DNA of 64,000 bases from Haliangium sp050303215 (GTDB lineage: Bacteria; Myxococcota_A; Polyangia; Haliangiales; Haliangiaceae), in contig NZ_JBNLBH010000136.1 in the NCBI RefSeq assembly GCF_050303215.1, positions 1 to 64,000 of the forward strand, in the 5' to 3' direction. Made by a program: the position numbers and the translations under genes. The notes under the pieces were generated by a model. It did not search any database, was not told the DNA's origin, and saw only the letters and a list, made by a program, of their open reading frames with translations. This document shows positions 31,915-42,665 of this stretch, piece after piece (position 1 is the stretch's first letter; the number at the start of each line of letters is the position of its first letter).

Positions 31915-33622
31915 CCCGAGTAAGGCCCGGATGACGCTCGCGACCGATGCTGGCGCCCAGCCCCGAGCGCACGTGCGCGAGCAGCGCATCGAGCTCATTC
32001 GGGTGTATCGGCTTGGGTAAGAACGCGTCCATCCCAGCCTCGAAGCAGCGCCGGCGATCCTCGGCAAAGGTGTGAGCCGTGACCGCCACGATGGGGCTGT
32101 GCATCCCCTTCGCCGCCTCACGTCGTCGAATCACCCGGGCCGCCTCCAGACCGTCCATCTCGGGCATCTCGATGTCCATCAAGATCAGATCGAACGCCTC
32201 ACTCTCCAGCAACGCCAGCGCGGCCTTGCCGCCGTCGGCCACCACGACGCGATGCCCCTGCCGGGCCAGATAGCGCTGCATGAGCTCCTGGCTCGTGGGG
32301 TTGTCCTCGACCAGCAGGATGTCGAGGTGGCCTCCGTGCTCTTCGGCGGGGGCGCCTCTCCCCCGCACTTCCTCGGTGAGCGGGCCGCGCACGCACTCCC
32401 CGCGGGTGCCGAGGGGCGCTCGCGCCTCCGAGGCAGGCTCGCACTCCTGACCGGCACCGGGCTTACCGCAGGGAAGGTGCATGGTGAAGGTCGCTCCTTG
32501 ACCTAGCACGCTATCGACCTCCACATCCCCCCCCAGCAACTGACAGAAGGTCTTGGTGATGGCCAGACCCAACCCTGTGCCACCGTATCTACGAGCGATC
32601 GAGTCGTCGCCCTGGGTGAAGGGCTTGAAGCTGCTGGCGACCTGGTCTGGACTCATGCCGATACCGCGGTCGGTGACCCGAAATTGCACCCACTGCTCGC
32701 CGTCGACGAGATCATGCTCGACCACCACCGAGACCACTGAATCGCGAGAAAACTTGGCCGCGTTGCCGAGCAGATTGAACAGGCACTGACGAACCTTGGC
32801 CGTGTCGGTCACCATGTGGAGCGGGGGCTCGGGACACGAGATCTCGAGGCTGTTGCGATTGCAGCGCAACAGCGGCGCGGCCATCCGCGCAACTTCGTCG
32901 AGCAGGCTCTGGACCTCGCAGGGCTCGATGTTCAGCGTCACCTCTCCGGCCTCGATCTTGGAGATGTCCAAGATGCTGTCGATCACGGACAGCAGGTGCC
33001 TACCGGCGTCGCGGATGGTGCACAGATCGTCGGCGGCCTGCCCTCGCATCTCACCTTGCAGCAGTTCACTGAACCCGATGATCGCGTTCAAGGGCGTACG
33101 CAGTTCGTGGCTCATCGTAGCCAGGAAGCGGCTCTTGGACAGGTTGGCCGATTCCGCCCGGTCCTTGGCCAACTCCAGCTCGGCGCTCCGCTCTTCCAGC
33201 ATCCGCCAGCGCCGGTCGAGCTCGAGGAAAACGTTCAGCTTGCTCTTCAGCACCACCGGGTTGATGGGCTTGAAGAGATAGTCTACCGCCCCGGCCTCAT
33301 ACCCTTTGAATACGATGTCGTCACTGTCGATCGCGGTCACGAAGATGATCGGGATGTGGCTGGTACGGCTGTTGCCTCGCAACAGTGTGGCGACGTCGAC
33401 GCCGCCCAGCTCGGGCATCATGACATCGAGTAGAATGACGACGAAGTCGTACCGGAGTACGGCTGCGAGCGCTTCGAAACCAGAGCCCGCTTGCACTACC
33501 TCCACGTCCAGCTCGCGCAAGATCGCTTGCAAGGCGACCAGGTTTTGCGGCTGGTCGTCGACGATCAGCACCTTGGGCCGCGGCCTCACAGTTGTCGGTG
33601 CCAACGGACCTTGCTCGCTCAT
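31907..33622 (-). CDS. Cytoplasmic hybrid histidine kinase REC-HisKA-HATPase-REC (module copy B)
   Basis: Predicted 571-aa protein starting at the ATG at 33622. The N-terminal receiver has KVLIVDDQPQN and VILLDVMMPE. HisKA carries His172 in TMSHELRTPLNA, and the HATPase has NAAKF, DRGIGMS and GGTGLGLAI. The C-terminal receiver has LILMDIEMPEMDG, with Lys in PKPIHP. It is clearly paralogous to 24234-25958. Here no cheR precedes it, so it is probably the first gene of its own operon, with its promoter in the 533-base region to the right. The second receiver may be the output or a phosphate relay toward the downstream membrane kinase. Confidence 0.92.
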   Translation of the reverse strand: MSEQGPLAPTTVRPRPKVLIVDDQPQNLVALQAILRELDVEVVQAGSGFEALAAVLRYDFVVILLDVMMPELGGVDVATLLRGNSRTSHIPIIFVTAIDSDDIVFKGYEAGAVDYLFKPINPVVLKSKLNVFLELDRRWRMLEERSAELELAKDRAESANLSKSRFLATMSHELRTPLNAIIGFSELLQGEMRGQAADDLCTIRDAGRHLLSVIDSILDISKIEAGEVTLNIEPCEVQSLLDEVARMAAPLLRCNRNSLEISCPEPPLHMVTDTAKVRQCLFNLLGNAAKFSRDSVVSVVVEHDLVDGEQWVQFRVTDRGIGMSPDQVASSFKPFTQGDDSIARRYGGTGLGLAITKTFCQLLGGDVEVDSVLGQGATFTMHLPCGKPGAGQECEPASEARAPLGTRGECVRGPLTEEVRGRGAPAEEHGGHLDILLVEDNPTSQELMQRYLARQGHRVVVADGGKAALALLESEAFDLILMDIEMPEMDGLEAARVIRRREAAKGMHSPIVAVTAHTFAEDRRRCFEAGMDAFLPKPIHPNELDALLAHVRSGLGASIGRERHPGLTREH

Positions 33623-34155
33623 GGCACCGAGCTCCAGGGGGTCTGCCCTCGCCGGGTGGGGTCACCGAGGTGAGGCCTGTGCCGCCGCCGGAGCGACTCT
33701 GCCCGTGACACGCATTCGCTCTGTCCGAAATCCGACATATCACTGCGGCCACGTGGTACTCTGCTCTTTGGGCAGGCCGAATGGATCGAGGGTGCAGAGA
33801 GCCATCGAGAGGCCTCCTCGGTGCAGACGAGCGACAGGCGCCTGAGTCAGCCCTGCTCGTTCTACATCGAGCCTCCTCAAGAGCATACAGCAATGGTATA
33901 TTCCCTCCCACAAGAACACAAGTACGACATTCAGCGCATCTCAGAATAGTTCCCAGCGCTGGACACAACGCCGCGCAATGCCCCATTTTGAGAATGACGC
34001 GATTCTCGAGGGAGCCCAGAAAGGCCGCCAACGCCACTCTTGGGCCACCACCTGCCCCAACAGGCATCAGTTGAATGGTGATATCCAGTAGTGCTGTCTA
34101 GGCGTCGAGCAGAGACTCGCCCACGGCCTGCGCACATCTACTTCGATATCGACAC
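33623..34155. other. 533-bp region without a convincing gene
   Basis: Upstream of the leftward kinase operon and beyond the end of the leftward lipoprotein gene at 34156. Its centre (about 33860-34080) is AT-richer than the surroundings, as expected for a promoter region. No start with a credible protein, no strong hairpin with a T-run and no repeat were found. Confidence 0.45.
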
Positions 34156-34998
34156 TCAGTTGAGGTTCACACCGACGCCAAGGTTGCCCAACACGGTCGA
34201 AGGACCGGCGCTCAGGTCCAGGCGAAGATCCAGCACGAAGGATCCGGCCTTGACCAGCGCGTAGCTCGCGCCGGTGGTGACGCCCGGCTCGAAGCCGATG
34301 TTCTCGAACCCGGGGTCGAAAGCCAAGATGGCGGCTGGACCGGCCCGCACCCACAGCCTGGTCTCGGGCCAGTACTGTGCCGCCAGCCCCCACACGAAGC
34401 CCATGGCCGGACCGTCGGAGTCAGTGCCTGCGACCAGCGAGAAGGTACCGACCAAGCCCAGAGTCGGGCGCAGCATGCCGCCGATGTACAGGCCGCCGGA
34501 GGGCAGTGGGGTCGAGGTGTCGTCGAGGCGCCCCATGCCGGCGTGGAAACCGAGGAGCACGCTCCAGCGGATGTTGGCATCGTTGGGCGGGCCCCAGCGC
34601 AGCGAGCGGCCCTCGACTCGGACAATGGTCCCACCGGGGTCGAGGATGGCCGCGGCCTCGATCGAGCTGGTCCAGATCCGACCGGGGATGAACAGCCCCC
34701 GCGCCTCTACACTGTCGCCGTCGACGCGGAGCTCACCGTCGATTACGGGCAGTTCGACGTGACGTCGTCGATGCGACCAGACCAGCAAAGTGCCGTCGCC
34801 TTGCTGCCGGTGTGAGGCCGGGGCGCCCCAGTGGGCCTCGAGCTCCGCGCGCGTCCGCCCCTGCCACGCGGCGCTGATGTCCGCCGTCGCCCGCGCGCCG
34901 CTATAGCACCCGGCGACGGCCGCTACCAGCGTAGTCGCCACGACCCCCCCGAGTGACGGAACCCGCGCCAGCGCGCCCGGCCGGGGGCGGCGGCTCAT
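34156..34998 (-). CDS. Lipoprotein with SmpA/BamE-like N-terminal and beta-rich C-terminal part
   Basis: Predicted 280-aa protein. The signal peptide ends in lipobox VAGC (Cys31). Residues 43-75 (GRTRAELEAHWGAPASHRQ, then GTLLVWSH) resemble the small SmpA/BamE-type fold common in outer-membrane lipoproteins. The second half has regular alternating hydrophobic strands (GLYIGGMLRPTLGLVGTFSL, GASYALVKAGSFVLDLRLDL) reminiscent of a small beta-barrel. The exact role is unknown. Its ATG overlaps the stop of the DUF2277 gene by four bases, so the two are translated together. Confidence 0.65.
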   Translation of the reverse strand: MSRRPRPGALARVPSLGGVVATTLVAAVAGCYSGARATADISAAWQGRTRAELEAHWGAPASHRQQGDGTLLVWSHRRRHVELPVIDGELRVDGDSVEARGLFIPGRIWTSSIEAAAILDPGGTIVRVEGRSLRWGPPNDANIRWSVLLGFHAGMGRLDDTSTPLPSGGLYIGGMLRPTLGLVGTFSLVAGTDSDGPAMGFVWGLAAQYWPETRLWVRAGPAAILAFDPGFENIGFEPGVTTGASYALVKAGSFVLDLRLDLSAGPSTVLGNLGVGVNLN

Positions 34999-35285
34999 CT
35001 CCCCGGGTCTCCTTCCGGGCGATTGTAGCGAGCGGCGGCCCGAGCCCGCGCCTTCGCCGCCTCGGCGTCGCGATCACGCGGCTGGGCGCGGGTGTTCAGC
35101 GACGTCAGAAGCGTACGGGTCGCCGCCGCGATGTCGTCGACCGCGCGCTCGAAGGCGGCCTCGTTGGCCTTGGAGGGCCGGGTGAAGCCCGACAGCTTGC
35201 GGACGTACTGGACCGCCGCGTCGCGGATCTCTTGGTCCGTCGCGGGAGGCTCGAAGTTGAACAGGGTCTTGATGTTGCGGCACAT
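34995..35285 (-). CDS. DUF2277 family protein
   Basis: Predicted 96-aa protein. MCRNIKTLFNFEPPATDQEI at the very N-terminus and YVRKLSGFTRPSKANEAAF are the characteristic DUF2277 sequence, so the start is certain. The family is small, widespread in high-GC bacteria and of unknown function. The C-terminal 30 residues are Ala/Arg-rich and variable. The gene overlaps the downstream lipoprotein start by four bases. Nothing in the context reveals the function. Confidence 0.93.
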   Translation of the reverse strand: MCRNIKTLFNFEPPATDQEIRDAAVQYVRKLSGFTRPSKANEAAFERAVDDIAAATRTLLTSLNTRAQPRDRDAEAAKARARAAARYNRPEGDPGR

Positions 35286-35524
35286 GCGCGCTCATCCTTG
35301 GGTCTGGCTCGGGCGTGGCCGATGTGGCTCGTCCGGCGCCGACGGCGGCTCGGGGAGCGTCTATCTTCGCACGACGGGCCTCGGCTGTGGCGGGCCTCAC
35401 CCCAGGTCGCGCACGTCGTCAGCGCTGGCATCGACGTCTCGTGGCCAGTCGCCCGCTCGCCCCCCGTGCCCGTGGTCCGGCTCCGAACTTGCGGCCGGCC
35501 GCCCTGAGCAGCCATGATGCCCTG

Positions 35525-35632
35525 GTGTCTGCCGATCACTCCTATCTCTGGCTCATGCTCCTGCTGATCCCAATCATGCTGACTGGCCTGTTCGGCCTCG
35601 TCGGCGCGGTCGGGCTGTTCGTGTTCGTGTGA
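35525..35632 (+). CDS. Possible 35-aa single-membrane-span small protein
   Basis: GTG start, no good Shine-Dalgarno. The product would be a short polar head (SADHSYLW) followed by a hydrophobic stretch of about 25 residues rich in Leu, Ile, Gly and Val, ending VGLFVFV just before TGA. A small membrane protein is plausible, but in GC-rich DNA such frames also arise by chance. Confidence 0.25.
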   Translation: MSADHSYLWLMLLLIPIMLTGLFGLVGAVGLFVFV

Positions 35633-35769
35633 GCGGCCGCGCGGATCCGAACGCGGGGTGACCGGTGCGCTTCGCCTCGGTCGCCGGGAAACCGATCCCG
35701 CGCCTCGATCGTGTGGGCCGGCGGCGTCACTCCGTACTGTCCCGATTGCAGTAGAGCCGGGTGGGCGCG

Positions 35770-35799
35770 TTGCCGCGCCGCCGCTCGGGAGTACACAAT
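35770..35799 (+). promoter_or_regulatory. Candidate promoter for the GNAT-like gene, probably leaderless
   Basis: TTGCCG at 35770-35775 and CACAAT at 35794-35799 are 18 bases apart. The GTG start is only five bases beyond the -10, and there is no Shine-Dalgarno, so transcription would begin at or next to the start codon. Confidence 0.4.
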
Positions 35800-35804
35800 A
35801 GCGC

Positions 35805-36581
35805 GTGCCCGAATCGCTACCGGTCCTCGATCTCCTCCTCCGCAGCGCGCGCCTGCAACCCGGCGTCCGCTTGCAAGCGGTCCCGCGTCACGCCTTCACC
35901 AGCGAGTTGGTTGCGGAGCTCTACCTCATGGCCCACGGGCTGATGGCCGAGGATCAGGAGCTCTTCGACACCCACGCCTACACCAACGACGTCGTACATG
36001 TGTTCCGCCGCGTGGACAGCGACGAACTGGTGGGGTTTCAGTTCTGGCGCACCGCGCCCATGACCTTGCCCGGTTGCCGGGCCATCCTGGGCGGCAAGCT
36101 GCGCATCGCGCCCGCGGTCCGCGGCCGCGGCCTCCACCTGCTATCGGGGCTGCTGTTCTTCCTGCAGAGCAAGCGTCGCCGGCCTCTCACTCGCTTCTAT
36201 CGGTTGTCCATCGCCAGCCTGTTCGGCTTCGTCTCCATCACCGAGAGCCTGCGCCACTATCAGGTGTTCGATCCACACGATCTCAGCCCCGAAGGTCGGG
36301 CCATCACCGCCGCATTCATCGACCTGGCTACCGACAACCACTGTCGCCTCGACCTCAACACCGGCCTGGTCACAGCCGACATCCACATCACCCAAGACAC
36401 CGTCCGCCAGTATGGCCAGGCCTACTTCGAGCGCCCCGCCGCCCAGCGCTACATCAACCTCAACCCGGGCTACTACGAGGACGGCTCGTTCCTCAGTTTC
36501 TGGTATCGGTTCTCCGCCGCCAACCTGACGGCCATCGTTCGCACGATCACGCGCAAGATGTGGCGCAAAGGGCGAAGATAG
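35805..36581 (+). CDS. GNAT-like acetyltransferase family protein
   Basis: Predicted 258-aa protein with a GTG start. A GNAT-type acetyl-CoA site is suggested by ILGGKLRIAPAVRGRGLHLL (strand 4 plus the RGRG pyrophosphate loop, residues about 95-115). The N-terminal half has a typical helix-rich acceptor side (FTSELVAELYLMAHGLM). The C-terminal part is unusual, with many aromatics (YINLNPGYYEDGSFLSFWYR). It has no membrane segment. The substrate cannot be guessed. It stands alone between divergent and unrelated genes. Confidence 0.6.
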   Translation: MPESLPVLDLLLRSARLQPGVRLQAVPRHAFTSELVAELYLMAHGLMAEDQELFDTHAYTNDVVHVFRRVDSDELVGFQFWRTAPMTLPGCRAILGGKLRIAPAVRGRGLHLLSGLLFFLQSKRRRPLTRFYRLSIASLFGFVSITESLRHYQVFDPHDLSPEGRAITAAFIDLATDNHCRLDLNTGLVTADIHITQDTVRQYGQAYFERPAAQRYINLNPGYYEDGSFLSFWYRFSAANLTAIVRTITRKMWRKGRR

Positions 36582-37020
36582 CCTACATCGAAGCACGTCT
36601 CGTCCGCTTTGCATACTGTCGGCGCGGACCGCACGAGGTCCGCACAGGCCGTCGGTTCGGCCACCCGGTCGATCTCTCCCGGCCAGGTCGTGAGGCCGAT
36701 GCACGCGCCGTGACGGCCCCGTCGAGACGCCGCGCATGGCCGCCAGCCGCCTGGAATCGTTGACGTTGTCGCGCCCTCGGCCCGAGCCCGGCGGCCCGGG
36801 CCGGCCGGGCTGACGGAGGAGATCGCGACGCGCGCCGGCGGCGCGTCCGCCGCCGCGACGAATAAGCTGTAACGCCCCCCCTACATTCATGCAGTCATTA
36901 TTATTTTCCCGATATGAATCGATTTTCCTTTGCCACCTCGTCTGCGGATCTGCCATCCTCACAACCGAGGATGGAGCAACAATCAACCGCTGAGGAATCA
37001 GTAAGGAGGAAATCAGTCTC
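36582..37020. other. 439-bp region without a convincing gene
   Basis: Lies between two rightward genes. The first 280 bases are GC-rich with no credible product. From about 36870 the sequence becomes AT-rich (for example TCATTATTATTTTCCCGAT), as expected for a promoter serving the lipoprotein gene at 37021. A Shine-Dalgarno GGAGG lies 11 bases before that gene. Confidence 0.45.
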
Positions 37021-37452
37021 ATGTCCATTCGTTCCCTGTTGTTCGCCGCTATCACCCTCACGGCGGCGCTCTCTGCCGGCTGCGTCGCCGTGGACGGCGG
37101 CCCGGACGCCCTCCAGGTAGATCAGAGCTCGCAGTTGCTCACCGTCGATGAGTTCCGGGACTACTACTGCGATCCCTACCACCGCGGGGTGTACTGCGGC
37201 ACCGAGCAGACCGGGCGCACGGTCATCAAGAATCGGTCCCAAGACATCTGGATATACGTGAACTCGGTGTCTGGGTCGGTGACCCTCGAGCTGGCGGAGA
37301 AGGTCGATGGCGCCTGGGTGACGACCCACACCGAGGTGGCCGAGCCCGGCTTCGTTGAGCGCGCCTATACCTTCGAAGACGTCAAGCTCCGCCGCGCCCG
37401 GGTGATCAAGGCCCGCGATGACGTCTACCACGTCGCAGTCCTGTCCGACTGA
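37021..37452 (+). CDS. Small lipoprotein of unknown function
   Basis: Predicted 143-aa protein. A clean signal peptide ends in lipobox LSAGC (Cys21). The mature domain is about 120 residues and beta-rich, with a Cys pair flanking a Tyr/Arg-rich segment (FRDYYCDPYHRGVYCG). It then has strands such as SVSGSVTLELAEKVDGAW. No family recognised. GGAGG supports the start. It is a single-gene unit, probably with its own promoter in the AT-rich stretch upstream. Confidence 0.7.
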   Translation: MSIRSLLFAAITLTAALSAGCVAVDGGPDALQVDQSSQLLTVDEFRDYYCDPYHRGVYCGTEQTGRTVIKNRSQDIWIYVNSVSGSVTLELAEKVDGAWVTTHTEVAEPGFVERAYTFEDVKLRRARVIKARDDVYHVAVLSD

Positions 37453-37516
37453 GCGTCCGAGCCGACGCCTCCGACCGCCGAGGCGGGCGGCCGGGGGTCC
37501 CCTTGGATCGGCCTGC

Positions 37517-37545
37517 TTGCGCCCACCGCCGGGCTCGCGCACACT
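37517..37545 (+). promoter_or_regulatory. Candidate promoter for the DUF1963 gene, probably leaderless
   Basis: TTGCGC at 37517-37522 and CACACT at 37540-37545 are separated by 17 bases. The ATG at 37551 is five bases beyond the -10, and no Shine-Dalgarno is present. The arrangement closely matches that at 35770-35799. Confidence 0.4.
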
Positions 37546-37550
37546 GCGGT

Positions 37551-38249
37551 ATGCCGGTGAGATCGAAGCTAGCGAAGCAGCGCCGAACCACGTGGATTCC
37601 AAACACCGAAGTCGGTGACGGGCCGCTCGCCGGCTCCAAGTTCGCGGGCACCTGCGTGGTGCCCGCCGGCGAAGACTGGCCGCGTTGCCCCAACTGTGGG
37701 CGGCCGATGCAGCTCTTCGTGCAGCTCGCCGCCGCCGATCTGCCAACCGCGGCGCCGGGTTTCGGTGACGGGGTACTGCAGCTCTTCTACTGCACCACCC
37801 GCGCGCCGATGTGCGAGGTTCAGTGCGAGGCCTACGCGCCGTTCGCGGCCAGCGTACTGGCCCGGGTGGTCGATCCCGGCACCGGGGTGGCGCCGGCGAC
37901 GGCGCCCGACCACCCCCCACCGCCGCGCCGCATCGTGGGCTGGACCGCGGTGGACGACTATCCCTGCTGGGAGGAGCTCGAATCCTCCGGGATCACGCTC
38001 GACGACGCCGAGATCGAAGAGCTCGGCGAGACCTACCCTCGGCCCGGCGACAAGCTGTGGGGCTGGCCGGCGTGGGTGCAGAGCGTAGAGTACCCGGCGT
38101 GCAGCAAGTGCGGGCGAGCGATGCGCTATCTGCTCCAGATCGACTCCGAGGACAACCTGCCGTACATGTTCGGCGACGCCGGGACCGGACACCTCAGCCA
38201 GTGCCACGAGCACCCCGAGGTCATGAGCTTCCACTGGGCCTGCACCTAG
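37551..38249 (+). CDS. DUF1963 (YwqG-like) protein with two Cys-pair zinc-binding motifs
   Basis: Predicted 232-aa cytoplasmic protein. DWPRCPNCGRPMQLFVQL and, in the second half, YPACSKCGRAMRYLLQID are the repeated CxxC-containing signatures of the DUF1963 family. The pairs of Cys probably bind one zinc each. WTAVDDYPCWEEL and the terminal FHWACT also fit. The family has no established biochemical role. The ATG at 37551 is preferred over the open-frame start at 37503 because family sequence begins soon after it. It converges on the lipoprotein gene at 38290. Confidence 0.8.
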   Translation: MPVRSKLAKQRRTTWIPNTEVGDGPLAGSKFAGTCVVPAGEDWPRCPNCGRPMQLFVQLAAADLPTAAPGFGDGVLQLFYCTTRAPMCEVQCEAYAPFAASVLARVVDPGTGVAPATAPDHPPPPRRIVGWTAVDDYPCWEELESSGITLDDAEIEELGETYPRPGDKLWGWPAWVQSVEYPACSKCGRAMRYLLQIDSEDNLPYMFGDAGTGHLSQCHEHPEVMSFHWACT

Positions 38250-38289
38250 CAGGCTGCTGAAAACCGGCTGCCGAGCGCCCGGACGCCGG

Positions 38290-39717
38290 TCATGGGCGCG
38301 CGCAGGGGCGCAGGCGGGTCGCGACCATGGCCGCCAACAGCGTCCGTTCGGTGCGAGACAGGCTGGCCTCGTCGGCGTCGAGGGCGGCCACGGCGGGGCG
38401 ATGCAGGCCGAAATCGAGCGGCTGTGGGGGCAGGGCCTCGGCGCAGCCCATGGTCAGGCGTGACTCGGCCAGCGCGATGAGCTCGACGGCGTAACGCTTG
38501 GCCTGGTCGTTGTAGTCGGCCGGCCAGGTGAGCTCGCCGCTGGCCACGGCCTCGCCGTCTACCATGTAGCTCCACGACAGCAGGGTCTGGTTGCTGGAGA
38601 ACATGGCCGAGCCGCCGCCATGGCCGGTGAGGCTGCCGCCGTCGAGGTCGATCAACGCGTCCTCCGGCGATAGCCACGCGGGGAGCTGATAGGACTCCAC
38701 CTCGGCCACGTTGGTCTGGGCGTGGGACGCGAGCAGGGTCATCCACGCGGCCTCGCGCACGGGGTCGAGCGGAATCATGCCCTGCTGGACCGTGGGTCCG
38801 TGGCGCCGGGCGTCGGTCTCGTGGCCGTCGACCACACCGTCGGAGCCGAGCACCAAGCCGCTGCAGCTCTGGGCCACCAGCGCGCTGCCGGTGGCCAGGT
38901 CGTAGGCCCGCACTTCGTCGCAGAACCGGTAGTGGCCGCGGCGGCCGCGGATGAGCAGCCAGCCGCGCTCGGGAGCTCGGGTGGCGCCGGTCGGCAGCGC
39001 GGTGTAGCGGAGGGGGACCTGCTCCATGCACGCCAGCCAGTGGGTGAGGCGCTCGCCGGGCTGGGCCTGCTCGGCGTCGGCCTCACACCCGGCCTTGGTC
39101 GGATGTAGCGGCTCGTCGTCGCTCATATCGCCCAGCCGGCGCAGCGCGGACAGCCGGTACAGGGTGTCCTCGGCGCGGGTCCGCCAGCCGCGCGTGCGTG
39201 CGCCGCAGGCGTCGTCGCCGGGAGCGCAGGCGAGCGGATGATCGGCGGGCAGGCCGCGGCGCATGGTCGGCGGGGTCACGTAGCTGCGCTCTTCGAAGAC
39301 GCGCAGGGGCCAGCCCAGCCAGTACGTGCCGCCGTCGTCCCAGAACGCCCGCAGCGACGCCGCGGTGATAGGTCGGACGCCCGTCCAAACCGGCGCGTCG
39401 GCGAGCTGGAGGCAGCGGCTGCTCGCCAGGGCGTCCAGGGCGTCGAGGACCGGCGCCGGGTCGTCGCCGGGGCCCAGCGCCTCGATGCGAGCGTCGAGGG
39501 CGGCCAGGTCCTCGCCGGCCTGGGTGTGGGCCGGCGATCCGGGCCGACACAGCCGCCCCCGATCGTCGTCGGCCAGGGTCACCGGCGGCGCCGTGATCGC
39601 CTCGGGCTCGCTCGCGGCCGGCGGCTGCGGCTGCACAGCCGGGGCGGGGCTGACAGCAGGTCGCGCGCAGGCCGCAAACACGGCCGCGACCACGCCCGTG
39701 CTCAGGAGCGCTCTCAT
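38290..39717 (-). CDS. Lipoprotein of unknown function, 475 aa
   Basis: The ATG at 39717 gives a signal peptide ending in lipobox FAAC (Cys17), followed by a Pro/Ala-rich linker. The mature part contains several Cys (RLCRPGS, SSRCLQL, LACAPGDDACGART, TKAGCEAD, HWLACMEQ) that could pair as disulfides. It also has a Trp-rich region near FWDDGGTYWLGWPLRVFEE. No catalytic signature is recognised. It is monocistronic, divergent from the acyl-CoA dehydrogenase gene. A start further upstream at 39810 would bury the signal peptide and is rejected. Confidence 0.7.
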   Translation of the reverse strand: MRALLSTGVVAAVFAACARPAVSPAPAVQPQPPAASEPEAITAPPVTLADDDRGRLCRPGSPAHTQAGEDLAALDARIEALGPGDDPAPVLDALDALASSRCLQLADAPVWTGVRPITAASLRAFWDDGGTYWLGWPLRVFEERSYVTPPTMRRGLPADHPLACAPGDDACGARTRGWRTRAEDTLYRLSALRRLGDMSDDEPLHPTKAGCEADAEQAQPGERLTHWLACMEQVPLRYTALPTGATRAPERGWLLIRGRRGHYRFCDEVRAYDLATGSALVAQSCSGLVLGSDGVVDGHETDARRHGPTVQQGMIPLDPVREAAWMTLLASHAQTNVAEVESYQLPAWLSPEDALIDLDGGSLTGHGGGSAMFSSNQTLLSWSYMVDGEAVASGELTWPADYNDQAKRYAVELIALAESRLTMGCAEALPPQPLDFGLHRPAVAALDADEASLSRTERTLLAAMVATRLRPCARP

Positions 39718-39826
39718 CACCGGTATCGACAGCCCAGAGCGGGTTCTGTTCCCGGCCGGTCCAACCCCGGCAGCGACGACGAACCAAGGTGCGCGCAGGG
39801 ACTCGCCCAAGTGCTAGCGTGAGGAC

Positions 39827-41609
<1,783 letters not shown>

Positions 41610-41623
<14 letters not shown>

Positions 41624-41654
41624 GCCCGTCCGGCGCGGACTGGCTGTAAGCCCG
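41610..41654. repeat. Tandem duplication spanning the stop codon of the acyl-CoA dehydrogenase
   Basis: CGGACTGGCTGTAAGCCCG at 41610-41628 recurs exactly at 41636-41654 (26-base period). The first copy contains the last codons and the TAA stop. The second copy is a downstream remnant that repeats the end of the gene. Confidence 0.95.
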
Positions 41655-41675
41655 GTCATGAGCGTCATCAGGCGG

Positions 41676-42644
41676 CTAGGGCGCGGGGCGGTGATACCCT
41701 TTGCGGCCGATGGTAGCGGCGAGGGGGCCGAGCACGTCGTGGCCGGCGGCGAGGCGGTCGAGCACGTGGCGAAAATCGAAGCGCGGCCGCCAGCCCAGCA
41801 CCCGCCGGGCCCGGGCGTTGTCGTACACGCGGTCCAGGCTCGCCGGCAGGGTGAAGCCGCGGTCGGCGTACAGGCTGACGACCTCGGGGAAGAGCCCGGC
41901 TACGACCGCGGCCGCGTCGGTTCCGAGCGCGGCGGTGTGCTCGCGCGAGAACGGGGTGGTGGCGCTGATGATGAACTTGTCGAAGCCCAGCTCTGGGGCC
42001 CTGGCGAGGGCCAGCAGGTGGGCATCGACGGCGTCGCCAATCTCGACCCGGCGGTAGAGGAACTCGTTGGCCTTGAGGTTCTGGTCACCGTAGCGGTCGC
42101 GGGCGCCGGGGTCGTCGTCGTCCTCGGGGAAGAAGCGCGAGGTGCGCAGCACCAGGCAGGGCAGCCCGGTGTCGCGGTGGACCAGCTCGCACAGGTCCTC
42201 GGCCGCGACCTTGGTCACGCCGTAGATGTTCTTTGGGATGGGCACCACCTCCTCGCTGATCCAGGCCGCGGGCGCCCCGGACGCGACTGTAAGCGCACGC
42301 CCGAAAGCGCTGGTGGTGCTGGTGAATACGAAGCGCTCCACTCCCGCCGCCGCCGCGGCCTCGAGCACACGCACGGTGCCGGTGAGGTTGGTGGCGACGA
42401 ACTGCTCGCGGGTGTGGGTGGCGACGTGGGGCTTGTGCAGGGTGGCCGTGTGCACCACCGCGTCCACGCCGGCCATGACCCGGCCCACCACCGCGGGGTC
42501 GCAGATGGAGCCGACGGTGGTGGTGGTGGGCCCGGGCAGGATGTCGAGCCCGACCACGTCGTGGCCGTCGTTGCGCAGGCGGGTGACCAAGGCCTCACCC
42601 AGGTGTCCGGAGCTGCCGGTGACGAGGATGCGGTTCATGGACAT
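41676..42644 (-). CDS. NAD-dependent epimerase/dehydratase (extended SDR)
   Basis: Predicted 322-aa protein. The Rossmann motif TGSSGHLG is at residues 9-16. A VVHTATL segment is at 64-70, and the catalytic YGVTK has Tyr141 and Lys145. These are standard for extended short-chain dehydrogenases that modify nucleotide sugars or related alcohols. The exact substrate is not evident. The start at 42644 has GGAG nine bases upstream. The preceding gene is an alpha/beta hydrolase 21 bases away, and the one before that is a zinc-ribbon membrane protein, so the three look like one operon. It converges on the acyl-CoA dehydrogenase gene. Confidence 0.88.
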   Translation of the reverse strand: MSMNRILVTGSSGHLGEALVTRLRNDGHDVVGLDILPGPTTTTVGSICDPAVVGRVMAGVDAVVHTATLHKPHVATHTREQFVATNLTGTVRVLEAAAAAGVERFVFTSTTSAFGRALTVASGAPAAWISEEVVPIPKNIYGVTKVAAEDLCELVHRDTGLPCLVLRTSRFFPEDDDDPGARDRYGDQNLKANEFLYRRVEIGDAVDAHLLALARAPELGFDKFIISATTPFSREHTAALGTDAAAVVAGLFPEVVSLYADRGFTLPASLDRVYDNARARRVLGWRPRFDFRHVLDRLAAGHDVLGPLAATIGRKGYHRPAP

Positions 42645-42665
42645 GTGGACGTGCTCCAGGTCGGA

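Larger units (their letters stand above)
35286..35804. other. 519-bp region with at most one tiny gene
   Basis: Separates the leftward DUF2277 gene from the rightward GNAT-like gene. It should hold both promoters. The only coding candidate is a 35-codon frame at 35525-35632. The last 35 bases hold a plausible promoter for the GNAT-like gene. Confidence 0.45.

Noticed and set aside
36914..37120. Plus-strand frame overlapping the start of the 37021 lipoprotein
   Set aside because: Overlaps a well-supported signal peptide gene in another frame and encodes a Ser/Arg-rich chance product.
37616..38240. Minus-strand frame opposite the DUF1963 gene
   Set aside because: DUF1963 signatures are on the plus strand and the antisense product has no domain.
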